A stretch of 64,000 nucleotides of DNA from a bacterium. Lineage in GTDB: Bacteria; Verrucomicrobiota; Kiritimatiellia; CAIKKV01; CAIYGI01. Under the pieces are notes generated by a model. The model was not told the DNA's origin and made no database searches. It saw nothing but the letters and a program-made list of their open reading frames with translations. The DNA is taken from positions 1 to 64,000 of the forward strand of contig JANYBP010000063.1 of NCBI GenBank assembly GCA_025360745.1, written 5' to 3'. Position numbers and translations under genes: made by a program. How positions within the stretch are numbered: the stretch's first letter is position 1; every line of letters starts with the position of its first letter. Shown piece by piece: positions 28,290-40,262 of this stretch.

Positions 28290-29264
28290 TTATAACGTTA
28301 AGCCCGCTTTCCGCAGGGTTTTGGGGATGCGGGTGGCGGCCGGTTCCGCGGGCGGTGCGAAGCTCTGGCCGGTCAGCGACTCAAAAGCTTGAATGTAGCG
28401 CCGTGCGGCCTCGATGCGAATCTCGTCGGGCAGCGCCGGCGGGGCGCCGTCGCCGCGGAATCCCTGCGACACCAACCATTCGCGAACGTATTCCTTGTCC
28501 AGTTTGCGTTGTTCCTGGCCGGCGGCGAAGCGTTCGGCATAGGTGTCGCTGAACCAGTAGCGCGAGGAGTCGGGGGTATGGATTTCGTCCGAGATCACCA
28601 GGCGGCCGTCGAGACGTCCGATCTCGTACTTGGTGTCCACCAGGATCAGTCCCTGCCCGGCGGCGTGGCTGACGCCGGCCTCGAAGAGACGGAAGCAGAT
28701 GGCGGCGGCTTCGTCGAAGGTGGCGGCGTCAATCAGCCCCTCGGCGATGGCCTCGTCGCGTCCGATCGGGCGGTCATGCACCTCGTGCTTGGTGGTCGGC
28801 GTCAGGATGGGCAGCGCCAGCCGCTGGTCTTTTTTAAGCCCCTCGGGCAGGCGATGGCCGCAGAAATCGCGCACGCCGCGTTCGTAGTTGAACCAGGCCG
28901 AGGTCTTGGTGACGCCGGTGATGTAGCCGCGTACGATGAATTCCAGGGGCAATTGTTCGCACTCGCGGACCGCCATCACGTTGGGGTCGGGGACGCTGAT
29001 GACGTGGTTGGGAACGATCGCGCGCGTTTTTTCGAACCAGAAGGCGGCCAACTGGTTCAGAACCTGACCCTTGAACGGAATCGTGCCGAGGATCACATCG
29101 AAGGCCGATATGCGGTCGGTCGTGACCAGCAGGCGCCGCCCCGGCTGAAGGTAGCTGTCGCGCACTTTTCCGGGACGCCGTTCGCCCAGGCCGGTGAAGG
29201 AGGTCGTGTCGAGGGTGTTTGGCAGTTCTTCACGCAGTCGCCTGGAGTCGATCATGTTTGGCAT
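28290..29264 (-). CDS. purC: Phosphoribosylaminoimidazole-succinocarboxamide synthase
   Basis: GKVRDSYLQPGRRLLVTTDRISAFDVILGTIPFKGQVLNQLAAFWFEKT…PLEFIVRGYITG…LVDTKYEIG…DEIHTPDSSRYW; start 29264 or 29255. Confidence 0.95.
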   Translation of the reverse strand: MPNMIDSRRLREELPNTLDTTSFTGLGERRPGKVRDSYLQPGRRLLVTTDRISAFDVILGTIPFKGQVLNQLAAFWFEKTRAIVPNHVISVPDPNVMAVRECEQLPLEFIVRGYITGVTKTSAWFNYERGVRDFCGHRLPEGLKKDQRLALPILTPTTKHEVHDRPIGRDEAIAEGLIDAATFDEAAAICFRLFEAGVSHAAGQGLILVDTKYEIGRLDGRLVISDEIHTPDSSRYWFSDTYAERFAAGQEQRKLDKEYVREWLVSQGFRGDGAPPALPDEIRIEAARRYIQAFESLTGQSFAPPAEPAATRIPKTLRKAGLTL

Positions 29265-29901
29265 CCTTTGCTTTCGAATGACGGCCGGTGTGGACGGGAT
29301 CGAGAACCACGCAAGTGACGGGGCGCGCGCCGTCGGCGGCCGCGGCCTGGGCGATAAAGATGCGGATGTCGCGCGCCAGGCGGTCCGTTTCGCGGCGCGT
29401 GGCCCGCGGTCCAAGCAACATTTCCACCGTGACGCGCAGATGGCGCAGGCCGAGAACAAGCGGGGCGCCGTTGTTGGGCCAGATGGAGGCAAGGTGGCGC
29501 AGCGTGGTGCGCAGCAGGACCAGGAAGGGCAGTTCGTAGCGATCGGCGGGCTTGCTCGCGAGCGGCGCGAGATCTAGCGTCCAGACCGTGCCGCCCGCCG
29601 CGAAGGCCCAGACCGAGGAGCGCACCAGCCCGCTGCCGACCAGCGCCATGCGGCGGGCGCAGAGGGGATGGCCGACGGCCTGTAGCGCCTGGGCGGTGAG
29701 CAGGCTGAGTTCTTCGCGCGCCGGAGGGCGGGTGGCGGAGGCGCGGCGATGGTCGTGCAGCCAGGCGGCGACGCTGTGGACGATTTCCTCGATCGGCGCG
29801 TCGTGCGAGAGCGCGGCATCCAGTCCGCGCGACAGCGCTTCGCGGACGGGCGGCTCCAGCGTTTCCGCTGTTGCCGCCGGCTGTGTGGCATTCCAGATCA
29901 T
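29230..29901 (-). CDS. Hypothetical protein between nrdR and purC
   Basis: ATGA overlap with the nrdR stop and overlap with the purC start; otherwise unrecognised. Confidence 0.55.
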   Translation of the reverse strand: MIWNATQPAATAETLEPPVREALSRGLDAALSHDAPIEEIVHSVAAWLHDHRRASATRPPAREELSLLTAQALQAVGHPLCARRMALVGSGLVRSSVWAFAAGGTVWTLDLAPLASKPADRYELPFLVLLRTTLRHLASIWPNNGAPLVLGLRHLRVTVEMLLGPRATRRETDRLARDIRIFIAQAAAADGARPVTCVVLDPVHTGRHSKAKDAKHDRLQATA

Positions 29902-30353
29902 ACGCGGCTCACCAGCCCGCGGATGGCGTTGATGAACTGATTCACATCCTTGAAACGGCGGTAGACCGAGGCGAAGCGCACATAGGCGACTTCGTCCAGG
30001 TTCTCAAGGCTCGCCATGACCTTCTCGCCGATCTTTTCGCTCGGCACCTCGAGCTCGAATTCGTTCTCGATTTCGGCCACCAGGTTGTCCACGAAGGTCT
30101 CGATCTGCTGGGCGCTGACGGGGCGTTTTTCGCAGGCGCGCTGCACGCCGCTGACCAGCTTGTCGCGCTCGAAGGCTTCCCGGCGTCCGTCGCGCTTGAT
30201 CACGTTCAAGCGGGCGCGCACAACCTCTTCGCGGGTGGTAAAACGATGGTTGCAATCCAGACAGGCGCGGCGGCGACGGATCAAATCCCCGCTCCGCGAA
30301 GTGCGGCTGTCGAGAACTTTATCTTCCAAGTGACCGCAACGGGGGCAACGCAT
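29898..30353 (-). CDS. nrdR: Transcriptional repressor NrdR
   Basis: MRCPRCGHLEDKVLDSRTSRSGDLIRRRRACLDCNHRFTTREEV…VAYVRFASVYRRFKDVNQF. Confidence 0.97.
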   Translation of the reverse strand: MRCPRCGHLEDKVLDSRTSRSGDLIRRRRACLDCNHRFTTREEVVRARLNVIKRDGRREAFERDKLVSGVQRACEKRPVSAQQIETFVDNLVAEIENEFELEVPSEKIGEKVMASLENLDEVAYVRFASVYRRFKDVNQFINAIRGLVSRV

Positions 30354-30372
30354 GCGTTATTCCTGTGGGCCT

Positions 30373-31761
30373 TTACCCCAGCGCCGGGGGTTTGGGCAGG
30401 TCGGCGATGCTGGCCAGGGATTCCTGCAGATCCTGCTCGGGCAGCACGTAGTCGCTCAATTTCCCCTGCAGGTAGTCGTCGTAGCCCTTGAGATCCATCA
30501 TTCCATGGCCCGACCAGTTCAAAAGAATGGTGCGTTCCTTGCCCTCTTCCTTCGCGCGATTGGCCTCCTGAATGGCCACCGCGATGGCGTGCGCTGTCTC
30601 GGGCGCCGGAATATAGCCTTCCGTGTGCGCCCAGAGCAGCGCGGCGCGGTAGCACTCCAACTGTTGCACGGCGCGGGCCTCGATCAGGTTTTCGCGCAGC
30701 AGGTGGCTGACCAGCGGCGCCATGCCGTGGTAGCGCAGACCGCCGGCGTGAATCGGTTTGGGCACGAAGGCGTGGCCCAGGCTGTACATCGGCAGCAACG
30801 GCGTCATCATCGCCACGTCGCCCGAATCGTAGACGAATTTGCCGCGGGTCATCTTCGGGCAGGCCGCCGGTTCGACGGCGATGACACGGAGCTGATTGCG
30901 TCCGGCCATCTTGTCGGAGACGAAGGGGAAGGCGATGCCGGCGAAGTTCGAGCCGCCTCCGGCGCAGCCGATCACCACGTCGGGATAGGCGCCGAGTTTG
31001 GCCATCTGCTTCTTGGCTTCGAGTCCGATGATCGTCTGGTGCAGGCAGACGTGATTGAGCACGCTGCCCAACGAGTATCTGGTGTTCTTGGAGTGCACCG
31101 TGTCCTCGATCGCTTCGCTGATGGCGATTCCCAGACTGCCCGGGGTGTTGGGATCCTCGGCCAGGATGCGGCGTCCGGTCGCGGTGCGGTCGCTCGGGCT
31201 GGGCAGGCACTCGGCGCCCCAGGTCTGCATCATGATCTTGCGGAAGGGCTTCTGGTCGAAACTGATGCGCACCATGTAAACGGTGCATTCCAGTCCGATC
31301 ATCTTGCAGGCCATCGCGAGTGCCGAACCCCACTGGCCGGCGCCGGTTTCGGTCGCCAGCCGTTTGATACCGAACTTTTTGTTGTAGTAAGCCTGCGGTA
31401 TGGCCGTGTTGGGCTTGTGGCTGCCGGGGGGCGAAAAGCCCTCGTTTTTGTAATAGATTTTGGCCGGCGTCTTGAGCGCCTGCTCCAGGCGGTAGGCCCG
31501 CATCAGCGGCGCTGGACGCCATTGCCAGAGCATCTGCAGCACCTCGTCGGGAATATCGATCCAGCGCTGGGTGCTCATTTCCTGCTCGATCAGGTTCATC
31601 GGGAAAACCGGCGCCAGCTGCTCGGGCGTCAAAGGCTTGCCGTCAGGTCCGACCGGCGGAGGCATGGGGTGGGCGAAATCGGCGGCGATGTTGTACCACT
31701 GACGAGGCATCTCGTCCTCGTTCAGGAAAACTTTGATGTTTTGCACTTTATTGACTCCCAT
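30373..31761 (-). CDS. TrpB2-type tryptophan synthase beta-like PLP enzyme
   Basis: [72 protein letters not shown]; TrpB2 length and motifs. Confidence 0.92.
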   Translation of the reverse strand: MGVNKVQNIKVFLNEDEMPRQWYNIAADFAHPMPPPVGPDGKPLTPEQLAPVFPMNLIEQEMSTQRWIDIPDEVLQMLWQWRPAPLMRAYRLEQALKTPAKIYYKNEGFSPPGSHKPNTAIPQAYYNKKFGIKRLATETGAGQWGSALAMACKMIGLECTVYMVRISFDQKPFRKIMMQTWGAECLPSPSDRTATGRRILAEDPNTPGSLGIAISEAIEDTVHSKNTRYSLGSVLNHVCLHQTIIGLEAKKQMAKLGAYPDVVIGCAGGGSNFAGIAFPFVSDKMAGRNQLRVIAVEPAACPKMTRGKFVYDSGDVAMMTPLLPMYSLGHAFVPKPIHAGGLRYHGMAPLVSHLLRENLIEARAVQQLECYRAALLWAHTEGYIPAPETAHAIAVAIQEANRAKEEGKERTILLNWSGHGMMDLKGYDDYLQGKLSDYVLPEQDLQESLASIADLPKPPALG

Positions 31762-31826
31762 TTTCGCAGGCAAGGATAGCTGGAACTTACTCCACGCCGT
31801 TTCTCTGCGCAAGAGCAAATTACTGG

Positions 31827-31963
31827 TAATGGGTCAGTGACATAGTGGAGGTGGACTAAAGACCGGCTAAAGCCGGTACACCAAACGGCATTACTTATTA
31901 TTGTTATTCCCGCGTTTGGTGTACCGCCTTCAGGCGGTCCCACCGCGTAACTGACCCATTACA
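31827..31963. mobile_element. MITE-like non-autonomous element, 137 bp
   Basis: Perfect 13-bp TIR GTAATGGGTCAGT/ACTGACCCATTAC; flanking 8-bp direct repeat AATTACTG (31819-31826, 31964-31971); nested IR GGTACACCAAACG/CGTTTGGTGTACC. Confidence 0.85.
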
Positions 31964-32027
31964 ATTACTGTTGGCTTTGCCAGCCGCGGGGAATAGCGTA
32001 AAGTATGCGGCCAGCGAGGTTAACATT

Positions 32028-33410
32028 ATGGCTTGCGAGATACAGGATATTCGACGCGCGCTGGCGGAAGTGGCGGCGCAACCGGGGAGCGGACTCTTCG
32101 GCTGGACGCTGACCACCGAGACCGCCGTTTCCCATCAGGCGCTGATGATCGGCGGCGAGGGCAATGTCCTGACCGTCTTTCAGACCCGGCAAGTCACGGA
32201 CGACCGCGCCACGCTGCGGGTCTTCACGCGGCAGGGCGCGCCCGTGCGCCAGGGCGTGGCGGTGGTGACGCTCGATCCCATGGCCGATCTGACCGCCCAG
32301 ATCGCCGCCGCCTGCGCGGCCGCCCGCGGCGTGGACAATCCGCCCTGGGAACTGCCGGCGGCGCCGCCCGCGGGTTATCCCGATGTGGCGACGGCCGATC
32401 CGGCCATCGCCGCCGATCCCGGCGCCGAGCACGCCCGGCTGATCGCCTGCGCCCGCCGCGAAGCCGCCCGGCTGGGCGTGGCGCAGATCAACAGCGCCGA
32501 GGCCTATGTCAGCTTCCGCCGGCAAAGGCTCGAAAGCTCCAGCGGCATCTCCACCGGGCGCGCGCTCTCGGAGGTTTATTTCGAACTCGCGGCCGAACGC
32601 CTGCCCGGGCCGAATGTCCAGGAGGTCAGTCCGCTGGTCGAGGCCACCAATGTGGACGGACTCGATCTGTCGACCTTTTTCGCTCGCGTCGCCGAGCAAG
32701 CCGGCGCCCTGACCGGCGCCGAATTGCCGCCGACCAGCCGCCAGGCGACCATCGTAATCGGCCCCGAGGCGATCACGGCGCTGCTTTACGAACTGCGCGG
32801 CCAACTGCAGGCCGACGCCGAGTACGAGCGCGGTCCGCATCTGCTGCCCGGCGACAGTGTGGCCGACGGGCCGCTCGCCACGGCCGGCGAGGCGCTCACG
32901 CTTGCGCTGGATCCCTTCCTGCCCGCCATGGCGGAAAGCACGCCCTATACGGGCGAGGGACTGCCCGCCGAACGGAGCCTCGTGATCGAGGACGGGGTGG
33001 TGCGCAGACAGTTGGTCAACGCCCGCATGGGCCAGTATCTGGGCCGCCCCGCCAACGGCATCTGCGGCAACATGCTCGTCGCGCCGGGACGCGGCGACAG
33101 GGCGGATTGGTTCGCGACGCTGCCGGATGTGCTGGAAATCCGCACCTTTTCGTCGCTCTTGATCAATCCCCGCACCCTCACCTGGAGCAGCGAAATCAAA
33201 CTTGGCCGCCGCCATCGCGCCGGACAGCCGCCGGTCACGATCAAGGGCGGCGTGGTCTCCGGCAGTCTGCGGCAAAATCTGCGCGATTGCGCCTTCAGCA
33301 ACCGCAGGATCGTGCGCAACGACCTGCCTGACGGATGGAAACCCGCCCGCGGTTACGATGGCCCCGACGCCATGCTGATCCGCTCCGGCATCCAAGTGGC
33401 CGGCGCCTGA
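32028..33410 (+). CDS. TldE/PmbA-family metallopeptidase subunit
   Basis: FRRQRLESSSGISTGRALSEVYFEL; PmbA-like length; directly upstream of the TldD homologue. Confidence 0.85.
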   Translation: MACEIQDIRRALAEVAAQPGSGLFGWTLTTETAVSHQALMIGGEGNVLTVFQTRQVTDDRATLRVFTRQGAPVRQGVAVVTLDPMADLTAQIAAACAAARGVDNPPWELPAAPPAGYPDVATADPAIAADPGAEHARLIACARREAARLGVAQINSAEAYVSFRRQRLESSSGISTGRALSEVYFELAAERLPGPNVQEVSPLVEATNVDGLDLSTFFARVAEQAGALTGAELPPTSRQATIVIGPEAITALLYELRGQLQADAEYERGPHLLPGDSVADGPLATAGEALTLALDPFLPAMAESTPYTGEGLPAERSLVIEDGVVRRQLVNARMGQYLGRPANGICGNMLVAPGRGDRADWFATLPDVLEIRTFSSLLINPRTLTWSSEIKLGRRHRAGQPPVTIKGGVVSGSLRQNLRDCAFSNRRIVRNDLPDGWKPARGYDGPDAMLIRSGIQVAGA

Positions 33411-33421
33411 GGAATAATCAC

Positions 33422-35023
33422 ATGCAAGACACACGCTTACCGGCCCGTTTTCCCGAACGCCTGCGGGAATTGCGCGCGCTGCTTCCGCAACTGGTCGCGA
33501 TTTTGGAGCAAGGCCGCGGGGACGAATGGTACGCCTTCGCCTGGCTGGAGGAGACGGTCACCTTGAGCGCCGTCTGCGGGCGCAACGAGGGCGTGCAGCA
33601 GGATACCGACCGCGGCGTCGTGCTGCGCATCTTCGCGCGCGGCATCCAGTACGAGTCCGCCTGCAACCGCCTGGACGAGTCCGCCTTGATCGAAATGGCG
33701 CGGGCGCTGCGGGCGCGCGTGGAGGCGGATGACGCGACCGGTATGCCGCTGCCGGTTTACAGGCCGCGCAGTTGGGCCGAGGAATATGCCGATCCGCTGC
33801 CGCCGGAATTGCGTTCGCAATTGCCCGCCGGCCCGCCCGCCGTCGAGCAACCCGTACACCTCGGCGTGCGCTGCACGGTTGATCCCTGGATTACGACGGC
33901 CGACGGTCTGCGGACATTGGCGGCAGCCACGCGGCAGCGCGTGCTGGCGGCCAACGGCGCCTTTTTACGGCGCGAAAATGCGGCCCGGCCCGAGGCCGAG
34001 GCCTATCCGGCGCTGGCCGAAGTGCGCGTGCTTGCCAGGCAGACGGTGCATACGCACGTTTTCGTGGACCGCACCCGCAACCTGTCGCAGGTTCTGCCGG
34101 TGACGCTGCTTTATGCGCTCGGGATCATGCCCGGCGGGCAGACCGGACGAACGCTCGCGGGCGGACTGGGCGGACTGGAAATCGCCGTGCTGCCGGACGA
34201 TTCGCTGGCGCAGTCGGCGGAAATGCCGGCGCGGCTTTCACGGGCCGAACGCCTGGCGCCGGGCGCCTACCGGCTGATCACGGGACCCGATGTGACCGGC
34301 GTGATCGCCCATGAAGCCTTCGGCCACACGCAGGAAGGCGATACCTGTATGTGCGGACGAAGCGTCGCCCCAGGGTTGCGCGCCCGCCGTGTGCGCGTCG
34401 GCAACGATCAGGCGTCGATCGTCAACAACCCCGCCGTGTTCTCGATGGATCATCTGTTCCACGGGCCGAACGGTTCCTATTTCTTCGACCACGAAGGCTG
34501 CTTCGCGCGTTCGCAGACGATCCTCGACCGCGGCTGGCTTTCCGCGCCGATGACCAATCTGACCGCGGCGCTGGCGCTGGGCGAGCCGCGCACGGCCAAC
34601 GGCAAGCGCGAGTCCTGGCGGCGGCCGTTGATGGTCCGGCAGACCAACACATACTTCACCCCCGGCGACGCGACTCTGGAGGAACTGATCGCCCGTGTGC
34701 CGTCCGGCTTCCTGGCCCACTGGGCGCACGGCGGGATGGAGGATCCCAAGGGCGGCAGCCTGACGGCGGGCACGGAGTACCTTGAGGAAATCCGCGATGG
34801 GCGGCTGACCGGGCGGCTCTTCGTGGGACCGACCGGCGGCCACGTCGAACTCTCCGACCCCGTCTTCAGCCTGCTGGCGCGGATCGAGGGCAAGACCGGC
34901 AGCCGACATCCGCGCGGTATCCCCGAAAACAAGTACGGCGGCTGCGGCAAGTACCATAAGGAAAGCGTCAACGCCGGCTGCGGCGGTCCGTGGATCCTTT
35001 GGTCCTCGGTCACTTGCGGATGA
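33422..35023 (+). CDS. tldD: TldD-family metallopeptidase
   Basis: GPDVTGVIAHEAFGHTQEGD zinc motif (HExxxH). Confidence 0.85.
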   Translation: MQDTRLPARFPERLRELRALLPQLVAILEQGRGDEWYAFAWLEETVTLSAVCGRNEGVQQDTDRGVVLRIFARGIQYESACNRLDESALIEMARALRARVEADDATGMPLPVYRPRSWAEEYADPLPPELRSQLPAGPPAVEQPVHLGVRCTVDPWITTADGLRTLAAATRQRVLAANGAFLRRENAARPEAEAYPALAEVRVLARQTVHTHVFVDRTRNLSQVLPVTLLYALGIMPGGQTGRTLAGGLGGLEIAVLPDDSLAQSAEMPARLSRAERLAPGAYRLITGPDVTGVIAHEAFGHTQEGDTCMCGRSVAPGLRARRVRVGNDQASIVNNPAVFSMDHLFHGPNGSYFFDHEGCFARSQTILDRGWLSAPMTNLTAALALGEPRTANGKRESWRRPLMVRQTNTYFTPGDATLEELIARVPSGFLAHWAHGGMEDPKGGSLTAGTEYLEEIRDGRLTGRLFVGPTGGHVELSDPVFSLLARIEGKTGSRHPRGIPENKYGGCGKYHKESVNAGCGGPWILWSSVTCG

Positions 35024-35039
35024 TGGCGGAATAAATCGG

Positions 35040-35083
35040 GTGGAAGGTGGATGGTGAAGGGTGGAGGGTGGAAGGTGGCGGCG
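35040..35083. repeat. Heptad repeat GTGGAAG/GTGGAGG
   Basis: gtggaag gtggatg gtgaagg gtggagg gtggaag gtggcgg. Confidence 0.8.
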
Positions 35084-36061
35084 AATGAAAACGGGGACGC
35101 GACGGCGCCGCAGGGGAAGCCGTCAACTTGGCAAAGGTTGAAGCTTTGTTTTGCGCATGCGTTGCCATCCGCCGTCAGGACCGGCCTGTGGCTGCTGCTG
35201 ATCACTGTGCCGGTTTCCTTCGCGGTCTTGTTGATGAAGGTCACGGGCCTGCTCGATATCGTGGCCCACCTTTGTAAACCCATCTTCGGACTGTTCGGAC
35301 TGCCGGGCGAAGCGGCGATCGTTTTTGTCACCTCCTGCCTCCTGAACATCTACTCCTGCATCGCGGTCATCGAAACGCTGGGACTGACCGGGCGGACGGT
35401 GACGATCCTGGCGGTGATGTGCCTGATCTCGCATAACATTCCGGTGGAGTGCGCCGTGCAGAGAAAGGCCGGCTCCAATCCCTGGCGCATGGTGGGACTG
35501 CGCCTTTTGACGAGTTTCGTGGCCGCCCTGGCGCTGAGCGCGCTGATTCCCCCTGACGCGGCGCGCTTGGCGTCGCCGGGTGCGGCCGCGCTGCCGCCCG
35601 TTTCCGGTTTCGCGGCGGAATTCAAACTGTGGGTTGCCGATATTTCATACCTTTGCGTGAAGATCATGGCGCTGATTACGCTGCTCATGGTCCTCCAGCG
35701 TGTCCTCGAAGAGTTCGGTGTCACGCGCTTCCTTTCGCGGATTTTGAAATATCCGCTGATGCTTTTGGGGCTGCCCAGCGAAACCGCTTTCTTGTGGACC
35801 GTCGCCAACACGCTTGGACTGGCCTACGGGGCGGGCGTGATCCTCGACAACGTCCGGCGCGGATTGCTCTCCAGAGCGCACGCCAACCTGCTGAATTATC
35901 ACATCGCCATTTCCCATTCCCTGCTGGAGGACACCTGCCTCTTCGTGGCCATCGGCGTGTCGGTCTGGTGGCTCACCATCCCCCGCATCGTCCTGGCGGG
36001 CATCGCCGTATGGCTGAAACGCCTGGTGCGTTCTCCGCCGCACAGTCAAGACTTTGTGTGA
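35051..36061 (+). CDS. Nucleoside-recognition (gate) domain membrane protein
   Basis: PVSFAVLLMKVTGLLDIVAHLCKPIFGLFGLPGEAAIVFVTSCLLNIYSCIAVIE, duplicated gate-like halves; start uncertain (inside the repeat). Confidence 0.75.
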   Translation: MVKGGGWKVAANENGDATAPQGKPSTWQRLKLCFAHALPSAVRTGLWLLLITVPVSFAVLLMKVTGLLDIVAHLCKPIFGLFGLPGEAAIVFVTSCLLNIYSCIAVIETLGLTGRTVTILAVMCLISHNIPVECAVQRKAGSNPWRMVGLRLLTSFVAALALSALIPPDAARLASPGAAALPPVSGFAAEFKLWVADISYLCVKIMALITLLMVLQRVLEEFGVTRFLSRILKYPLMLLGLPSETAFLWTVANTLGLAYGAGVILDNVRRGLLSRAHANLLNYHIAISHSLLEDTCLFVAIGVSVWWLTIPRIVLAGIAVWLKRLVRSPPHSQDFV

Positions 36062-36155
36062 ATGCAACGAACTTGGCGAGGGTGGGTTGGCAGTGGTTGT
36101 AGTCTGGTCATGCGAATTACAGCGCACCGCTAGAGGCAAGGAGCGCCTGACGACA

Positions 36156-36311
36156 ATGGGTCAAACAGCGGAAATAGGCGCAGAATATTCCGGATTTATC
36201 GGAAAAATACTCGGCCCGAAAACGTCCGGCGGCCCGCTGGCCGTCGATCTGTTGGCCGGCTGTGGTGGTCTCGCGTTGGGCTTTGAAGCCCAAGGCTTTT
36301 TTGATCCGTGA
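36156..36311 (+). pseudogene. Truncated C5-cytosine DNA methyltransferase remnant (motif I only)
   Basis: PLAVDLLAGCGGLALGFEAQGFFDP* corresponds to Dcm motif I (DLFAGCGGLSLGFExAGF) with a premature end. Confidence 0.7.
36276..36302 (+). terminator. Rho-independent terminator-like hairpin
   Basis: TTGGGCT-TTGA-AGCCCAA-GGC-TTTTTT. Confidence 0.75.
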
Positions 36312-36319
36312 TTGTTCGC

Positions 36320-36349
36320 GTGACAAGCGGAGAGAAATGATGCTATAAT
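36320..36349 (+). promoter_or_regulatory. Putative sigma70 promoter of the ArsR-family gene
   Basis: GTGACA (36320-36325), 18-nt spacer, TATAAT (36344-36349), ATG at 36357. Confidence 0.5.
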
Positions 36350-36356
36350 TCGCCAC

Positions 36357-36752
36357 ATGACGAATCAAAACAAGGAAAGTTGCGCCGTGCGCGCGACGCT
36401 GCGGGTCACGAAGGCGCTGGCCGACCTGCAGAGGGTGCGCATTCTGATGATGTTGAAGCGGGGCGAGTTGTGCGTTTGCCAGATCGTGGAAGTGCTGGCG
36501 CTGGCGCCGTCCACGGTCTCCAAACACCTGTCCATATTGAGCGCGGCCGGTCTGGTCGATATGCGCAAGAACGGACGCTGGGCCCGCTACCGTCTGCCGG
36601 AGGGGATGGCCGGGGCCTTCATTCGTCCGCTGCTGAGTTGGCTGGGTAATACGCTGAAGAACGACGCGGATATCGTGCGCGATGTCAGGAACCTCAAGCG
36701 TGTCTTGAACTGCGATCCCGGAAGTCTTTGTCGCCGGCAACGGAAACGTTAG
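36357..36752 (+). CDS. ArsR-family winged-helix regulator
   Basis: KALADLQRVRILMMLKRGELCVCQIVEVLALAPSTVSKHLSILSAAGLVDMRKNGRWARYRL. Confidence 0.93.
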   Translation: MTNQNKESCAVRATLRVTKALADLQRVRILMMLKRGELCVCQIVEVLALAPSTVSKHLSILSAAGLVDMRKNGRWARYRLPEGMAGAFIRPLLSWLGNTLKNDADIVRDVRNLKRVLNCDPGSLCRRQRKR

Positions 36753-36785
36753 TTGATTTATCGAAATAGAAAGGCGGATCGGACA

Positions 36786-37418
36786 ATGAACGAGCAGAAC
36801 GAGAATCGGAAACAAGCGGATTGCGGATGCGGCTCCGGGTGTTCGTGCCATGGCGCGGGATCCGCGGGCAAAACGGGCTGGATCGTGGGCTTGATCGTGG
36901 TGGTGGCTGTTGGAGCGTTGGTGGCGCGGGGTATGGTGAAAAACAACGCCGCGCCGTCTGCCAAAGGAAATGCGGTCCCGGCCGTGTCCAAACAGCCGGC
37001 CGCTACGCCGGCCGCTACGCCGGAAAAGGACGCCGTCAAGGAGATCGAGTCGTTTTCGGAATTGAACGCGGTCGCCATGGACATGGCGGGGGTCTTCGTG
37101 TTCGTGCCGGGTAAGGGCGAGACGGTCGCCAAGGCGCCGCTGGCTCAAATGCGCGGCGCGGCGAAGACGATCGAAGAGCAGGGACAAAAGATCGGACTCT
37201 TCGCGTTGAAGGGCGACTCGCCGGACTATGAACAGCTCGCCTCGCAGATGACCGCGCCTGGCGTGCTCGCATTGGTCGAGGGCGGCGGAATGAAAGCCGT
37301 ATCCGGCGACTTCACCGAAGCGAACCTCGTGCAGGCCTTTCTTGATGCGTCCAGCGCGGGCGGCTGCGGACCCGCCGGTTGCGGTTCCGAGGGTTGCGGG
37401 TCCGAGGGCTGCAAGTAG
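36786..37418 (+). CDS. Membrane-anchored protein with Cys-rich termini, thioredoxin-like middle
   Basis: CGCGSGCSCHG N-terminus, one TM segment, C-terminal GGCGPAGCGSEGCGSEGCK; next to the ArsR-family gene. Confidence 0.75.
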   Translation: MNEQNENRKQADCGCGSGCSCHGAGSAGKTGWIVGLIVVVAVGALVARGMVKNNAAPSAKGNAVPAVSKQPAATPAATPEKDAVKEIESFSELNAVAMDMAGVFVFVPGKGETVAKAPLAQMRGAAKTIEEQGQKIGLFALKGDSPDYEQLASQMTAPGVLALVEGGGMKAVSGDFTEANLVQAFLDASSAGGCGPAGCGSEGCGSEGCK

Positions 37419-37445
37419 TACGCGGCCGTGGCTGAGCCGGGTAAG

Positions 37446-40052
<2,607 letters not shown>

Positions 40053-40259
40053 TCAGTTATTCATCCCGGGAATCACGGGCGCGCCTTCCCATGGCTGGGG
40101 AGCATTCCAGGGAATATCGCCGTCGTCGGTGGTGGCGCAGCCGGCCGCGCCCAAAATGGCCAAGCTTGCCAGCGCGAGACACGCGGCGACAAAGCGCAAG
40201 CGCGCGCGTGGATTCACGGCGTCGTCCGATTGGCGCAGGCGTGTGCGCATTCGCGGCAA
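40053..40259 (-). CDS. Small putative lipoprotein
   Basis: Lipobox LGAAGC, CATTDDGDIPWNAPQPWEGAPVIPGMNN. Confidence 0.6.
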   Translation of the reverse strand: MPRMRTRLRQSDDAVNPRARLRFVAACLALASLAILGAAGCATTDDGDIPWNAPQPWEGAPVIPGMNN

Positions 40260-40262
40260 CCT

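Noticed and set aside
31965-33434. 489-aa minus-strand ORF
   Set aside because: Antisense shadow of the TldE/PmbA-like gene.
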